A stretch of 64,000 nt of DNA from CAMLDH01 sp966250375 (GCA_966250375.1 CBINHE010000004.1:1-64000); one strand, 5' to 3'. Positions 35,239 to 45,035 are shown, counted from the stretch's first letter. Made by a program: numbers and translations. Notes: generated by a model from the letters alone, not told the origin.

Positions 35239-36033
35239 ATGCAAGGTACTACTCTCAAAGGAAAGACTGCACTGGTCACTGGCTCTACCTCCGGCATTGG
35301 GCTCGGAATCGCGAAAGCGCTGGCAGCGCAGGGAGCGAATATTGTGTTCAACGGTTTCGGCGACACTAGTGAAATAGAGGCGCTAAAAGCGGGCATCGCG
35401 CAGGAATATGGTGTGCTGACCGCGTACCACAATGCTGACATGTCAAAGTCGATTGAGATCGAGGCAATGATGCGTTTTGCTGCAGAAAGATTTAATGGCA
35501 TCGATATTTTGGTCAACAATGCTGGCATTCAACATGTCGCCAGTATTGAAGAATTTCCGGTTGAAAAGTGGGACGCGATCATTGCGATTAACCTGACTTC
35601 CGCCTTCCACACCACGCGTCTCGCATTGCCGTCGATGAAGACAAAAAACTGGGGCCGCATTCTCAATGTTGCGTCGGTTCACGGCCTGGTCGGCTCGGCG
35701 CAAAAATCAGCTTATGTCGCGGCCAAGCATGGCATCGTTGGCTTTACGAAAGTTGCCGCGCTAGAGACTGCGCACTCCGGCGTTACCTGCAATGCGATCT
35801 GTCCCGGCTGGGTATTGACGCCGCTAGTCCAAAAACAGGTGGACGCACGGGCGGAACAAGCAGGCATATCGAACGAGGCAGCCAAGAAAAGCTTGCTTGC
35901 GGAAAAACAACCGTCTGGCGAATTCGTCACACCGGAACAACTGGGCGCACTTGCGGTCTTCTTTTGCAGCGATGCTGGAAGTCAGGTGCGCGGTGTAGCA
36001 TGGAATATGGATGGTGGTTGGATAGCGCAATAG
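35239..36033 (+). CDS. bdhA: 3-hydroxybutyrate dehydrogenase
   Basis: 264 residues from MQGTTLKGKTALVTG; AGAGGAC lies before this ATG, so the upstream in-frame Met is rejected. SDR signatures TGSTSGIG (NAD loop), NNAGIQHV, S in NVASVHG and YVAAKHG (catalytic Tyr and Lys), with a lid region FVTPEQLG and the C-terminal GVAWNMDGGW. It oxidises (R)-3-hydroxybutyrate to acetoacetate in the cytoplasm. With the oligomer hydrolase at 17217 and ScoAB at 37664 it forms a PHB-degradation route. Confidence 0.92.
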   Translation: MQGTTLKGKTALVTGSTSGIGLGIAKALAAQGANIVFNGFGDTSEIEALKAGIAQEYGVLTAYHNADMSKSIEIEAMMRFAAERFNGIDILVNNAGIQHVASIEEFPVEKWDAIIAINLTSAFHTTRLALPSMKTKNWGRILNVASVHGLVGSAQKSAYVAAKHGIVGFTKVAALETAHSGVTCNAICPGWVLTPLVQKQVDARAEQAGISNEAAKKSLLAEKQPSGEFVTPEQLGALAVFFCSDAGSQVRGVAWNMDGGWIAQ

Positions 36034-36204
36034 GCATAGCCGATAGGACTACGAGTGTTTTCCTGTTCAAGCCAGTGGAATTAATATAGATCTCATATAA
36101 CGTATTCTTGCATCTGTATGCTGGCCTAGTTACTGCGATAAGCAGAGAGGCATTGATCAGGAGCAGCAGATGGGGGATTCAATTTTGGATTTTCTCACTC
36201 TCAC

Positions 36205-37587
36205 GTGAGCAGTCTTGAGGTATGGATCACTGTGGCAAAATCTTTCTGCATCACGGCATTGATGTTCTTGGCGGTTTCCTGTGCCAACGGCGGCGATTCC
36301 AGCGCAAAAACCACAAGTGCGGCATTTTCGTCGGCCGCTCCCAGCAATGTCTTGGAAGCGACTCAAACCGTCAGTGTCAGCGTGCCTGCCGACATGCGCG
36401 CTTCTCCCTTCAAGGAAGCGCGATTTCTTGTTGTGCCACAAGGTTTTTCGATTGGCGTTTTTGCACGTGTTGCGGCTGCACGTTTTATGGCAGTCGCACC
36501 GAACGGCGATTTACTGGTGTCGACCCCGGACGATGGCAAAGTAACCTTGCTGCGGCCAAATGGCAAGATTGCAGGGCAACGTTACACCTTCGCATCCGGT
36601 TTGCATAATCCGCACGACATCGTATTTCATACGTTGGGCGACAAGACCTATGTTTATATTGCCGAGTCAAACCAGATTATCCGAGCCGCTTACAGCAACG
36701 GCCAAACCGAACTTGGTCCACGCCAGATTGTCGTTGCCAACCTGCCCGATGCCTCCACTGCCGAGCTAGGCGGCAATTATGGACATCAACTAAAAAATAT
36801 CGCGCTCAATGGCAACAAGCTCTATGTGTCAATCGCATCGAGTTGCAACGCTTGCGCATCCGACACCGTATCCGACCCGATCCGCAGTGCAATTTACGAA
36901 TATGATGCCGATGGCGCCAATCGCCGACTCTACGCACACGGTTTACGTAACGCGGAAGGCGTCCGATTCAAGCCGGGCACCAACGAGCTATGGGCCGTGG
37001 TGAACAATCGGGATAATATCGCCTATCCATTTCACGCCGATTGGGATGGCGACGGCATTGATGACTTTGGCAAGGTCATGCAAAGCTATGTTGATGGCCA
37101 CCCGCCGGAGTTGCTCATCAGGATCAAGGATGGCGGACATTATGGCTGGCCGTTCTGCAATTCCAATCCCGATGCCGAACTGGACAATATGCCGTATGAC
37201 CATGACGCGCAACTCAATCCCGATGGCAGCAAACTCGATTGCAGCAAGATCGACCGCGCTACAAAGGGTATTGCAGCCCATTCGGCCCCGCTGGGAATGA
37301 GTTTTTTGCATGAGTCCGGCCTGCCGGAAAAATACCGCAATGCGCTCGTCACTGCGCTGCATGGTTGTTGGAATTGCAGCGCATTGAATGGCCACAAAAT
37401 TGTGCTTTACCCGTTCAGGTCCGATGGTTCGGTCGGCGATCCGGTGGATCTGGTGACAGGCTGGGTTACGAACGCGAATGCAAAACAACGTTGGGGTCGA
37501 CCGGTCGCCGTAATTCCTGATGGTAAAAACGGACTTTATATTTCGGATGATTTTTCGGGAACGATTTACCTGTTAACAAGTGGGTAA
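36205..37587 (+). CDS. sorbosone dehydrogenase-like beta-propeller, lipoprotein
   Basis: About 460 residues from GTG 36205 (or GTG 36231). Hydrophobic ITALMFLAVSCANGG is a lipoprotein-type signal with Cys. Repeats typical of the glucose/sorbosone dehydrogenase family follow: APNGDLLVSTPDDG, LHNPHDIVFH, NAEGVRFKPGTNELWAVVNN, HYGWPFCNSNPDA and SAPLGMSFLHESGLPEKY. PQQ is the family cofactor. Periplasmic sugar or aldehyde oxidation is suggested; no PQQ biosynthesis gene is in the window. Convergent with scoB, sharing the bidirectional terminator. Confidence 0.85.
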   Translation: MSSLEVWITVAKSFCITALMFLAVSCANGGDSSAKTTSAAFSSAAPSNVLEATQTVSVSVPADMRASPFKEARFLVVPQGFSIGVFARVAAARFMAVAPNGDLLVSTPDDGKVTLLRPNGKIAGQRYTFASGLHNPHDIVFHTLGDKTYVYIAESNQIIRAAYSNGQTELGPRQIVVANLPDASTAELGGNYGHQLKNIALNGNKLYVSIASSCNACASDTVSDPIRSAIYEYDADGANRRLYAHGLRNAEGVRFKPGTNELWAVVNNRDNIAYPFHADWDGDGIDDFGKVMQSYVDGHPPELLIRIKDGGHYGWPFCNSNPDAELDNMPYDHDAQLNPDGSKLDCSKIDRATKGIAAHSAPLGMSFLHESGLPEKYRNALVTALHGCWNCSALNGHKIVLYPFRSDGSVGDPVDLVTGWVTNANAKQRWGRPVAVIPDGKNGLYISDDFSGTIYLLTSG

Positions 37588-37615
37588 TTTCATTGCCCTC
37601 CATATCGATTCGCCG

Positions 37616-37650
37616 TAAAAAAACGGCGCTTGTTTTCAAGCGCCGTTTTT
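37616..37650. terminator. bidirectional rho-independent terminator
   Basis: A 12-bp perfect stem AAACGGCGCTTG/CAAGCGCCGTTT with a 4-base loop, T-runs on both strands, between the convergent sorbosone dehydrogenase-like gene and scoB. Confidence 0.9.
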
Positions 37651-37663
37651 AGTGTGTACCCGG

Positions 37664-38320
37664 TTAATGCTGTGCAGTACTTACATCCAGCTCCGCACCG
37701 GTCTTTTCGATCATTTCCTCTTTCGTCACGCCAGGCGCCAACTCAACCAATTTCAATCCGGTGGATGTCACATCAATGACCCCCAAGTCTGAAATGATGC
37801 GATTGACGACGCCTACGCCGGTCAGCGGCAGATCACATTTTTTCAAAATCTTGTGCGATGTCGAACCATCTTTGGCCTTGGCGACGTGCTCCATCAACAC
37901 TACGACCCGACCGACACCGGCAACCAAATCCATCGCGCCGCCCATGCCTTTTACCATTTTTCCTGGAATCATCCAATTGGCCAGATCGCCCTTTTCTGAT
38001 ACTTGCATCGCGCCCAGAATGGCGATATTGATTTTGCCGCCGCGGATCATTGCAAACGAATCTGCCGAGCTGAAAAACGATGAACCAGGTAAGGATGTCA
38101 CCGTTTGCTTACCTGCATTGATCAAATCGGGATCGATTTCATCTTCAGTCGGGAACGGGCCGATACCGAGCAAACCGTTTTCCGATTGCAGCCATACTTC
38201 CATATCCTGCGGCACATAATTGGCAACCAAGGTCGGCAAACCGATACCCAAGTTTACATAAAAGCCATCCTGCAGTTCTTTTGCCGCACGCGCGGCCATT
38301 TCGTCACGAGTCCATGCCAT
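37664..38320 (-). CDS. scoB: 3-oxoacid CoA-transferase subunit B
   Basis: 218 residues. QSENGLLGIGPFP contains the catalytic Glu of family I CoA transferases; GGKINIAILGAMQVSEKGDLANW is conserved too. With subunit A it moves CoA from succinyl-CoA to acetoacetate. 14 bases after scoA. Start chosen at MAWTRDEMAARAAKEL, as in the family. Confidence 0.93.
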   Translation of the reverse strand: MAWTRDEMAARAAKELQDGFYVNLGIGLPTLVANYVPQDMEVWLQSENGLLGIGPFPTEDEIDPDLINAGKQTVTSLPGSSFFSSADSFAMIRGGKINIAILGAMQVSEKGDLANWMIPGKMVKGMGGAMDLVAGVGRVVVLMEHVAKAKDGSTSHKILKKCDLPLTGVGVVNRIISDLGVIDVTSTGLKLVELAPGVTKEEMIEKTGAELDVSTAQH

Positions 38321-38334
38321 GTTAATTCTCCGCT

Positions 38335-39033
38335 TTACTTTGCACGAGTCGTGCGTTGTTCGATGCGTTTTTCCGGGTTCGCGTTGACTACGATACGGTG
38401 CACGAAAATGCTCGGTGTATGCACTGCGTCCGGATCAATTTCGCCGACTTCGACCAGCTTTTCGACTTCGACGATCGTGATCTTGCCCGCCATCGCGACA
38501 TTCGGATTGAAGTTGCGAGCCGTCTTGCGATACACCAAGTTCCCCGCTTTGTCGGCCATATATGCCTTGACCAGCGCTACATCAGCCACCAACGAGCGCT
38601 CCATTACATATTGGTGACCATTGAATTCGCGTACTTCCTTGCCGTCGGCCACAATGGTGCCGACACCGGTCTTGGTGAAGAATGCCGGAATGCCGGCGCC
38701 GCCTGCACGCAGCTTTTCTGCCAACGTGCCTTGCGGCGTGAATTCGAGTTCAAGTTCGCCTGCGAGGTACTGCCGCTCGAACTCCTTGTTTTCACCGACA
38801 TACGATGAAATCATTTTCTTGATCTGGCGTGTCGTCAGCAACTGGCCTAAGCCGAAACCATCGACGCCGGCGTTGTTCGAGATTGCAGTCAGATTTTTAA
38901 CGCCCGAGTCGCGAAGTGCCGCTATCAACGCCTCGGGGATACCGCACAAACCAAAACCGCCGACAGCAATCGTCTGCCCGTCCTTGACGATACCTGCCAG
39001 GGCGGTGGCGGCATCCGGATAAACTTTCTTCAT
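38335..39033 (-). CDS. scoA: 3-oxoacid CoA-transferase subunit A
   Basis: 232 residues from MKKVYPDAATALAGI; AAAGGA sits before this ATG, so the longer frame is rejected. GIVKDGQTIAVGGFGLCGIPEALI and ISNNAGVDGFGLGQLL are the CoA-binding region. It precedes scoB in the same operon and is divergent from the PAS-LuxR regulator. The pair activates acetoacetate, the product of BdhA. Confidence 0.93.
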   Translation of the reverse strand: MKKVYPDAATALAGIVKDGQTIAVGGFGLCGIPEALIAALRDSGVKNLTAISNNAGVDGFGLGQLLTTRQIKKMISSYVGENKEFERQYLAGELELEFTPQGTLAEKLRAGGAGIPAFFTKTGVGTIVADGKEVREFNGHQYVMERSLVADVALVKAYMADKAGNLVYRKTARNFNPNVAMAGKITIVEVEKLVEVGEIDPDAVHTPSIFVHRIVVNANPEKRIEQRTTRAK

Positions 39034-39176
39034 ACCATCCTTTCTCTTTGTGTAAAGTAAATCTTGTACAAGTACGGATGTTTTACCGTGTCTGTCAGCA
39101 TATGCTGGAGCGTAGAGCGGCACAATACCGTAGAAATACGGATCTTATTTCATAATAAATATGGAGACCTACGCGC

Positions 39177-39737
39177 ATGATCGAATCTCAAGTTATCGAC
39201 TACGAGAGCATATTTCAACATGCTCCAGTCGGTATGTGTATTTCGCAATATCGCATTATTCACGCCTGCAATGATACGCTCGCTCGCATGTTTGGTTATG
39301 AACGTGAAGCCTTGGTTGGCCAGTCCTTTCTTGTACTATATCCAAGTCCAGATGAATTTGAGCGGACCGGGGCGCGTATTGTTCCAATCATGAATGCGAA
39401 GGGATGGTATTCCGACGAGCGCATCATGAGGCGCGCCGACAAAGAACTATTTTGGTGTCACGTGAGCGGCCGCACTCTGGTGCATAGTGACCCGCATGCG
39501 GCAGGTATCTGGACTTTCGAAGATTTAAGTGAAAAACGTCCCGTGACTGCGGAACTTACGCCACGCGAGCGTGAAATTGCTGCATTGCTGGTCGAAGGAA
39601 AAACAAGTAAATTAATCGCACGTCAAATTGGATTGAGTCCGCGTACGGTAGAGATGCACCGGGCCAAATTGATGCGTAAATTTTCTGCCGCAACTTCCAG
39701 CGAACTGGTGCACAGGCTTCTGCGCGTAACGACTTAG
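39177..39737 (+). CDS. PAS-LuxR transcriptional regulator
   Basis: 186 residues. PAS sensor (about 10-118: IFQHAPVGMCISQYRIIHAC, GYEREALVGQSFLVLYP) linked to a C-terminal LuxR helix-turn-helix (LTPREREIAALLVEGKTSKLIARQIGLSPRTVEMHR). No receiver domain, so the signal is sensed directly by the PAS domain. It lies divergent to scoAB with a 143-base shared upstream region, which suggests it controls them. Confidence 0.85.
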   Translation: MIESQVIDYESIFQHAPVGMCISQYRIIHACNDTLARMFGYEREALVGQSFLVLYPSPDEFERTGARIVPIMNAKGWYSDERIMRRADKELFWCHVSGRTLVHSDPHAAGIWTFEDLSEKRPVTAELTPREREIAALLVEGKTSKLIARQIGLSPRTVEMHRAKLMRKFSAATSSELVHRLLRVTT

Positions 39738-39817
39738 CGTATGAGGCGAACCACGTTCTTCCTAAGCTGACACATCCACCAATCTGGCACGCACGGCATC
39801 CGACATGAGTGACGATC

Positions 39818-40594
39818 TTATTGCAAGTTCATTCCATCATCGGCAGTCACGATTGCCCCGTTAATGAAATGCGACTCTTCCGCCGCGAGCAATAACAGCA
39901 GACCATCCAGATCTTCCGGCTTGCCAACCCGTTTACGCGGCAGCATATTGATCAGTTGCTGCCCTTGTTCGGTATTGAAATGCTCCGCATTGATTTCAGT
40001 GCTGATATATCCAGGACAAATTGCATTGACATTAATCCCGTATTTTCCCCATTCGACTGCCATCGATTTGGTCATATGCACCACAGCTGCCTTGCTCATG
40101 CAGAAAATGCCGATTTGCGGCAGCACGCGCAAGCCGGCAACCGATGCAATATTGATGATGCGATGCTGTTTTTTTGGATCGCCTTTGACACGTGCGATCA
40201 TGCGCTTGGCCACTTCCTGAGCAACAAAAAATGCACCGCGCTGGTTGGTATCCATTACGTACGCATAGTCCTCCGGCGTCACATCGACTAGACGCTGCGT
40301 CGTCGATACGCTGGAATTATTCACCAGGATATCAATTGGTCCCGCTTCGGTTTCCGCATGGGCCACTGCAGATTTGATGCTGGCGTAGTCGGTAACATCC
40401 AATGCCACCACATGCGCAGCGCCGCCATCGGCCTCGATCTCGGCGCGCAGCTCCTTGAGGGGCTCTGTACGGCGCGACGCCAGCACTACTTGCGCGCCAG
40501 CTTGTGCCAGCACTTTGGCAAAACGTGCTCCCAAACCGCTTGATGCACCAGTTACCAGAGCGATTTTTCCTTCGAAATTGACTTCGATGCCCAC
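39818..40594 (-). CDS. SDR-family oxidoreductase lacking the catalytic tyrosine
   Basis: 258 residues. The nucleotide loop TGASSGLG and DVTD are standard, and the Ser of NIASVAG (151) is kept, but the active-site motif reads FCMSK (F164, K168) instead of YxxxK. The structural motif NNAG is NNSS. The DNA codon is TTC (40103-40105 on the complement), one base from a Tyr codon. Otherwise complete, with a C-terminal INGAIVTADDGM. The fold would bind NAD(P), but catalysis is doubtful. Between scoAB/LuxR and ETF-QO; no clear pathway. Confidence 0.85.
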   Translation of the reverse strand: MGIEVNFEGKIALVTGASSGLGARFAKVLAQAGAQVVLASRRTEPLKELRAEIEADGGAAHVVALDVTDYASIKSAVAHAETEAGPIDILVNNSSVSTTQRLVDVTPEDYAYVMDTNQRGAFFVAQEVAKRMIARVKGDPKKQHRIINIASVAGLRVLPQIGIFCMSKAAVVHMTKSMAVEWGKYGINVNAICPGYISTEINAEHFNTEQGQQLINMLPRKRVGKPEDLDGLLLLLAAEESHFINGAIVTADDGMNLQ

Positions 40595-40815
40595 AATATT
40601 CTCCTAGTTATTGTCTTGCCATTGAAGATTTAACCGTGTCAGAACCGTTATCATTGCATGAAAGCGACCTGATTAGAGCGCTGCATCTAGCATTCTTCCG
40701 CAAAATCTCAGACAATTAGCACACTCGTTCGATAATTGATTTAGTTATTGCGGAACACAGGTAAGTGCAGTCTAGACACCGCACTACTGTGCCCTCAACA
40801 AATTTTTGGTGACCC

Positions 40816-42486
40816 ATGACGCAAAGCATCCTTGAACAATACGGCCCGCGCGAAGCAATGGAATACGACGTTGTCGTCGTCGGCGGTGGCCCGGCGGGCC
40901 TGTCGGCAGCCATTCGGCTGAAACAACTGGCAGCGGAGAAAGGCAAGGACGTGTCTGTCTGCGTGCTGGAGAAAGGAGGCGAACTGGGTGCACACATCCT
41001 GTCCGGTGCCGTAATGGATCCGCAAGCGATCACTGAACTGTTCCCGAACTGGAAAGAATTGGGTGCACCGCTCCATACCAAAGTCAGCGAAGACCGATTC
41101 CTATTCCTGACCGAAACCAAAGCCTTTAGGACACCGAACTGGATACTGCCTGACTGCTTCCAGAACCACGACAATTACGTGATCTCGCTCGCCAATGTCG
41201 TGCGCTGGCTGGGCCAGCAAGCTGAGGCGCTGGGCGTCGAGATATTCCCAGGATTTCCCGCTGCCGAAATCTTGTACAACAACAATGGATCCGTCAAGGG
41301 TGTTGCTACCGGCAACATGGGTATCGATCATCGTGGCCAGCCGACAGCGGCATTCCAGCTCGGCATGGAATTGCATGCGAAATACACGCTGTTCGCTGAA
41401 GGCTCGCGCGGCCATCTGGGCAAGCAGTTGATGGCCAAATTTGATCTCAACAAGGGCAAAGACCCGCAAAGCTATGCGATCGGCATTAAAGAATTATGGG
41501 AAATCGATCCGAAGCTGCATCAGCCTGGCCTAGTCGTCCACACAGCCGGCTGGCCATTGAGAAACAACACCTATGGCGGGTCATTCCTGTATCACCTTGA
41601 AAATAACCAAGTGGCAGTCGGCTACGTGGTGGGCCTCGCGTACGAAAATCCGTACCTGTCGCCATATGAAGAGTTCCAACGCTATAAAACACACCCGGAA
41701 ATTCGCAAGTTCTTTGAAGGCGGCAAGCGCATTTCCTACGGTGCACGCGCGATCACGGCGGGCGGGCTGCAATGCCTGCCAAAGTTAACTTTCCCGGGCG
41801 GCGCGCTTATTGGTTGCGACGCCGGTTTCTTGAACATGAGCCGCATCAAAGGAAGTCATGCTGCAATCAAGACTGGCATGCTGGTAGCCAATGCTGCATT
41901 TGATGCGCTGGGCGCCAATCGGCAATGCGACGAACTGATTGCATATTCACAAGCTTTCGAACAATCCTGGCTCCATGAGGAATTGAAAATTGCGCGAAAC
42001 GTCAAGCCATGGCTCAGCAAAGGCTTGTACACCGGCACACTAATGGTCGGCATTGACCAGCTCGTATTACGCGGCAGAGCGCCATGGACGCTGCATCATC
42101 ACCACGCCGATCACGAATGCCTGAAACCGGCAGCCAACTGCAAGCCGATCGTGTATCCGAAGCCGGATGGCAAACTCACATTCGATCGCTTGTCGTCGGT
42201 CTTTATCTCCAATACCAATCATGCGGAAGATCAGCCGGTACATTTAACGCTAAAAGACCCAAATGTGCCGGTCACTATTAACCTCGCGAAATTTGCCGGT
42301 CCCGAATCACGCTATTGCCCGGCGGGGGTGTATGAATTCGTGAAAACGGATAGCGGTGACGAACGACTGCAAATCAATGCGCAGAACTGCGTGCATTGCA
42401 AAACCTGCGACATCAAGGACCCAACACAGAATATCGTGTGGGTCACGCCGGAAGGCGGCGGCGGACCGAATTATCCGAATATGTAG
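40816..42486 (+). CDS. electron transfer flavoprotein-ubiquinone oxidoreductase
   Basis: 556 residues, full length. N-terminal FAD motif VVVVGGGPAGLSAAIRL, an ubiquinone-binding membrane-anchoring region in the middle, and the C-terminal 4Fe-4S ferredoxin domain CPAGVYEF...CVHCKTCDIKDP. It moves electrons from ETF (fatty-acid and amino-acid dehydrogenases) to ubiquinone at the inner membrane. The ETF subunit genes are not in this window. Monocistronic, with a terminator right after. Confidence 0.96.
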   Translation: MTQSILEQYGPREAMEYDVVVVGGGPAGLSAAIRLKQLAAEKGKDVSVCVLEKGGELGAHILSGAVMDPQAITELFPNWKELGAPLHTKVSEDRFLFLTETKAFRTPNWILPDCFQNHDNYVISLANVVRWLGQQAEALGVEIFPGFPAAEILYNNNGSVKGVATGNMGIDHRGQPTAAFQLGMELHAKYTLFAEGSRGHLGKQLMAKFDLNKGKDPQSYAIGIKELWEIDPKLHQPGLVVHTAGWPLRNNTYGGSFLYHLENNQVAVGYVVGLAYENPYLSPYEEFQRYKTHPEIRKFFEGGKRISYGARAITAGGLQCLPKLTFPGGALIGCDAGFLNMSRIKGSHAAIKTGMLVANAAFDALGANRQCDELIAYSQAFEQSWLHEELKIARNVKPWLSKGLYTGTLMVGIDQLVLRGRAPWTLHHHHADHECLKPAANCKPIVYPKPDGKLTFDRLSSVFISNTNHAEDQPVHLTLKDPNVPVTINLAKFAGPESRYCPAGVYEFVKTDSGDERLQINAQNCVHCKTCDIKDPTQNIVWVTPEGGGGPNYPNM

Positions 42487-42494
42487 TAGAAAAC

Positions 42495-42519
42495 AAAAAA
42501 GCCGCGATGCGGCTTTTTT
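42495..42519. terminator. bidirectional rho-independent terminator
   Basis: Stem GCCGC/GCGGC with a three-base loop, flanked by six A and six T; terminates ETF-QO from the left and the NUDIX gene from the right. Confidence 0.9.
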
Positions 42520-42546
42520 GTTGCTCGATCGGTGAGGCCAGTGGCG

Positions 42547-43101
42547 TTACAGCGCCCACTGACCAGCGATGATTTTTTCAAGCCAAAACGTGCCGATTAC
42601 GGTCTTCACGTCTGTAATTTTTCCTTCACGTATCCATGTCAGCATATCGGTGACAGGCGCTTTAAACGTCTCCAAAAATTCACCATCATCCAGTTTGCTT
42701 TCTCCAGCGACAAGCCCACGCGCAAGGAAAATATCAAGGTGTTCATCCGAATACGCAATTGCGTTATGGATTGTGCACACGAATTTCCAATCCATCGCGG
42801 TATAGCCGGTTTCCTCTTGCAACTCCCGTTTCGCACACGCCAGAGGATCTTCATTCGAATCGATTTTCCCGGCCGGAAATTCAATGAATATTTGATGCAG
42901 CGGATAACGGAATTGGCGCTCTAACAATACTGAACCATCGTCGAACAGCGGCAGAATAACGACTGCGCCAGGATGCTTGATATATTCGCGCGCCGTAGTC
43001 TTGCCATCTGGCAGACGCACAGTATCGCGTTGCACTTTGAGGAAGTGGCCGTCGTAAGCGAGTGCGCTGTCGACTTGCGATTCTTTCAGGTGCTGATCCA
43101 T
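42547..43101 (-). CDS. NUDIX hydrolase, ADP-ribose pyrophosphatase-like
   Basis: 184 residues from MDQHLKESQVDSALAYDG; the in-frame extension upstream is less likely. NUDIX box: G-KIDSN-E...REL-Q-EETGY (Gx5Ex7REUxEExGU). FEFPAGKI and the N-terminal YDGHFLKVQRDTVRLPDG fit the ADP-ribose pyrophosphatase group. Last gene of the nuo cluster, a place it also has in relatives; the link with complex I is not understood. Confidence 0.9.
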   Translation of the reverse strand: MDQHLKESQVDSALAYDGHFLKVQRDTVRLPDGKTTAREYIKHPGAVVILPLFDDGSVLLERQFRYPLHQIFIEFPAGKIDSNEDPLACAKRELQEETGYTAMDWKFVCTIHNAIAYSDEHLDIFLARGLVAGESKLDDGEFLETFKAPVTDMLTWIREGKITDVKTVIGTFWLEKIIAGQWAL

Positions 43102-43170
43102 GTTGGATATCCGGGGAAAATGTGGAAACGCAAAGTATAACGACGCTTCAAATTGCAAGTTTGAATCAAA

Positions 43171-43476
43171 TCAACCGTGCCGTTTGCGCAGATAGCGGAA
43201 CACGAAGCCCGGATAGGCCAATACGATGAACAAACACCCGGTCACCGCATAGAACTCCCATCGCTGAACAAACGCATTGCCAATGCGCGATTCAAGCAGA
43301 TAAGCGATGGTGCCGACGAGCGCGTAAAGAATCGCCATTTCGATCAAACGCAGCCAGAACGGTTTGACCGCGATGCCGAGGGGAATAATGGAGAATAAAC
43401 GCTCGTTAAGAAACGGCAGGTTGGCGGCCACGACCGCCAACAGAATCACGAACAAGCTTGAGAAGGAGACATCCAC
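43171..43476 (-). CDS. DUF2818 inner-membrane protein
   Basis: 101 residues, three predicted membrane helices (VILLAVVAANLPFL, IEMAILYALVGTIAYLLE, YAVTGCLFIVLAYPGFVFRY). DUF2818 genes are found directly after nuoN in many betaproteobacteria, so a role in complex I assembly or stability is likely but unproven. 25 bases after nuoN. Confidence 0.85.
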   Translation of the reverse strand: MDVSFSSLFVILLAVVAANLPFLNERLFSIIPLGIAVKPFWLRLIEMAILYALVGTIAYLLESRIGNAFVQRWEFYAVTGCLFIVLAYPGFVFRYLRKRHG

Positions 43477-43501
43477 TAGGAGAGATATTAAGTAATGCGC
43501 G

Positions 43502-44986
43502 TCAGGACGCGAGCGTCTTGACGATAGCAGTCGCGCAAGCCGCCATCAAAGGACCAGGCATCAAACCGAGCGCCAACACCGCCACGCCATTGATGCTCAA
43601 TGCGACACGCATATCCTTGTTGATGACGATGACCGAATTATCAACCGGCTCATCGAAATACATCAGCTTGACTACACGCAAATAATAGAACGCACCGATC
43701 AGCGACAACAATACCGCTACCACTGCCAGCCATACCTGCCCGGCTCCCAACACCGCTTGCAACACAGCCAGCTTCGCGTAAAAACCCATCACCGGCGGAA
43801 TGCCGGCCAGCGAAAACATCAACAGCAGCATTACCAAGGCAAACCATGGACTGCGCTGATTCAAGCCTTTGAAATCATCCAGATTTTCCGCTTCAAAGCC
43901 CGCACGCGCCAGCAACAGGATCACGCCGAAGGTACCAAGGGTCGTCAATACATAGGTAATTGAGTAGAACATCGCGGAACTGTACGCGTTGGCTGCAGCA
44001 AATACATTGCCATTGACGACACCCGACAACAGCCCGAGCAAAACAAAGCCCATTTGCGAAATCGTCGAGTACGCCAGCATGCGTTTCAGGTTGGTTTGCG
44101 CAATCGCCGTAACATTACCAATAACCATCGACAATACCGCGAGCACCATCAGCATCTGCTGCCAATCCACTGCAAGTGGCAACAATCCTTCTACCAGCAA
44201 GCGGATACAGATGGCAAATGCAGCGAGTTTCGGTGCCCCCCCCAATAGCAGCGTCACTGCAGTCGGTGCACCCTGATAAACATCAGGCACCCACATATGG
44301 AACGGCACCACGCCGAGTTTAAACGCCAACCCTGAAACCAAGAACACCACACCGAATACCAGCACGGTCTTGTTCACGGTACCCGATGCTGCTGCCTTGG
44401 CCACTTCGGTCAAGTCGAGCGAACCGGTCGCGCCGTACAGCATCGACATGCCATACAACAGGAAACCGGAAGCAAGTGCGCCAAGGATGAAGTACTTCAT
44501 CGCTGCCTCTGTCGACACAGCGTGATTGCGGCGCAGCGCAACCAGTGCGTACAGCGACAACGACATCAATTCCAATCCGAGGTAAATGATCAGGAAGTTG
44601 TTTCCCGAAATCATCACCATCTGGCCGAGCAACGCAAATAACGCGAGTACGTAAAACTCCCCGCCCAGGTAACCGCTGAGCATACCTCGATCGGACGCGT
44701 ACTGACGAGAATAAATCAAGGTCAGACCAACGGCAATATACGAAAACACCTTCAACAAGCTCGACATCGGATCGGAGACGAACATGTTATGAAACGTATA
44801 GGTCGTCAAACCGCCATTGACGTCAGCCAGACTGAGCACCGTACAAATCGCCAGCGTCGCCATGGTCAACATGTAGGTGACGTGGCGCTTTGCGTCGGAC
44901 ACAAACAAGTCGATCAACAGGATTGCGGAGGCAGCAATCAACAGAAAAATTTCAGGGTAAACCGGAAGCAGATTCATGTTATTCAT
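43502..44986 (-). CDS. nuoN: NADH-quinone oxidoreductase subunit N
   Basis: 494 residues, about 14 transmembrane helices; antiporter-like subunit of complex I, paralogous to NuoM and NuoL. Key lysine helices such as LVSGLAFKLGVVPFHMWVPD and the loop KRMLAYSTISQMGFVLLG are conserved. The start may be ATG 44986 or 44977. The last structural gene of the operon, 49 bases after nuoM. Confidence 0.97.
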   Translation of the reverse strand: MNNMNLLPVYPEIFLLIAASAILLIDLFVSDAKRHVTYMLTMATLAICTVLSLADVNGGLTTYTFHNMFVSDPMSSLLKVFSYIAVGLTLIYSRQYASDRGMLSGYLGGEFYVLALFALLGQMVMISGNNFLIIYLGLELMSLSLYALVALRRNHAVSTEAAMKYFILGALASGFLLYGMSMLYGATGSLDLTEVAKAAASGTVNKTVLVFGVVFLVSGLAFKLGVVPFHMWVPDVYQGAPTAVTLLLGGAPKLAAFAICIRLLVEGLLPLAVDWQQMLMVLAVLSMVIGNVTAIAQTNLKRMLAYSTISQMGFVLLGLLSGVVNGNVFAAANAYSSAMFYSITYVLTTLGTFGVILLLARAGFEAENLDDFKGLNQRSPWFALVMLLLMFSLAGIPPVMGFYAKLAVLQAVLGAGQVWLAVVAVLLSLIGAFYYLRVVKLMYFDEPVDNSVIVINKDMRVALSINGVAVLALGLMPGPLMAACATAIVKTLAS

Positions 44987-45035
44987 TTCAACACTAGACC
45001 AAATATGTTCATGTGTGCGTTCACAATCGCTTTCA

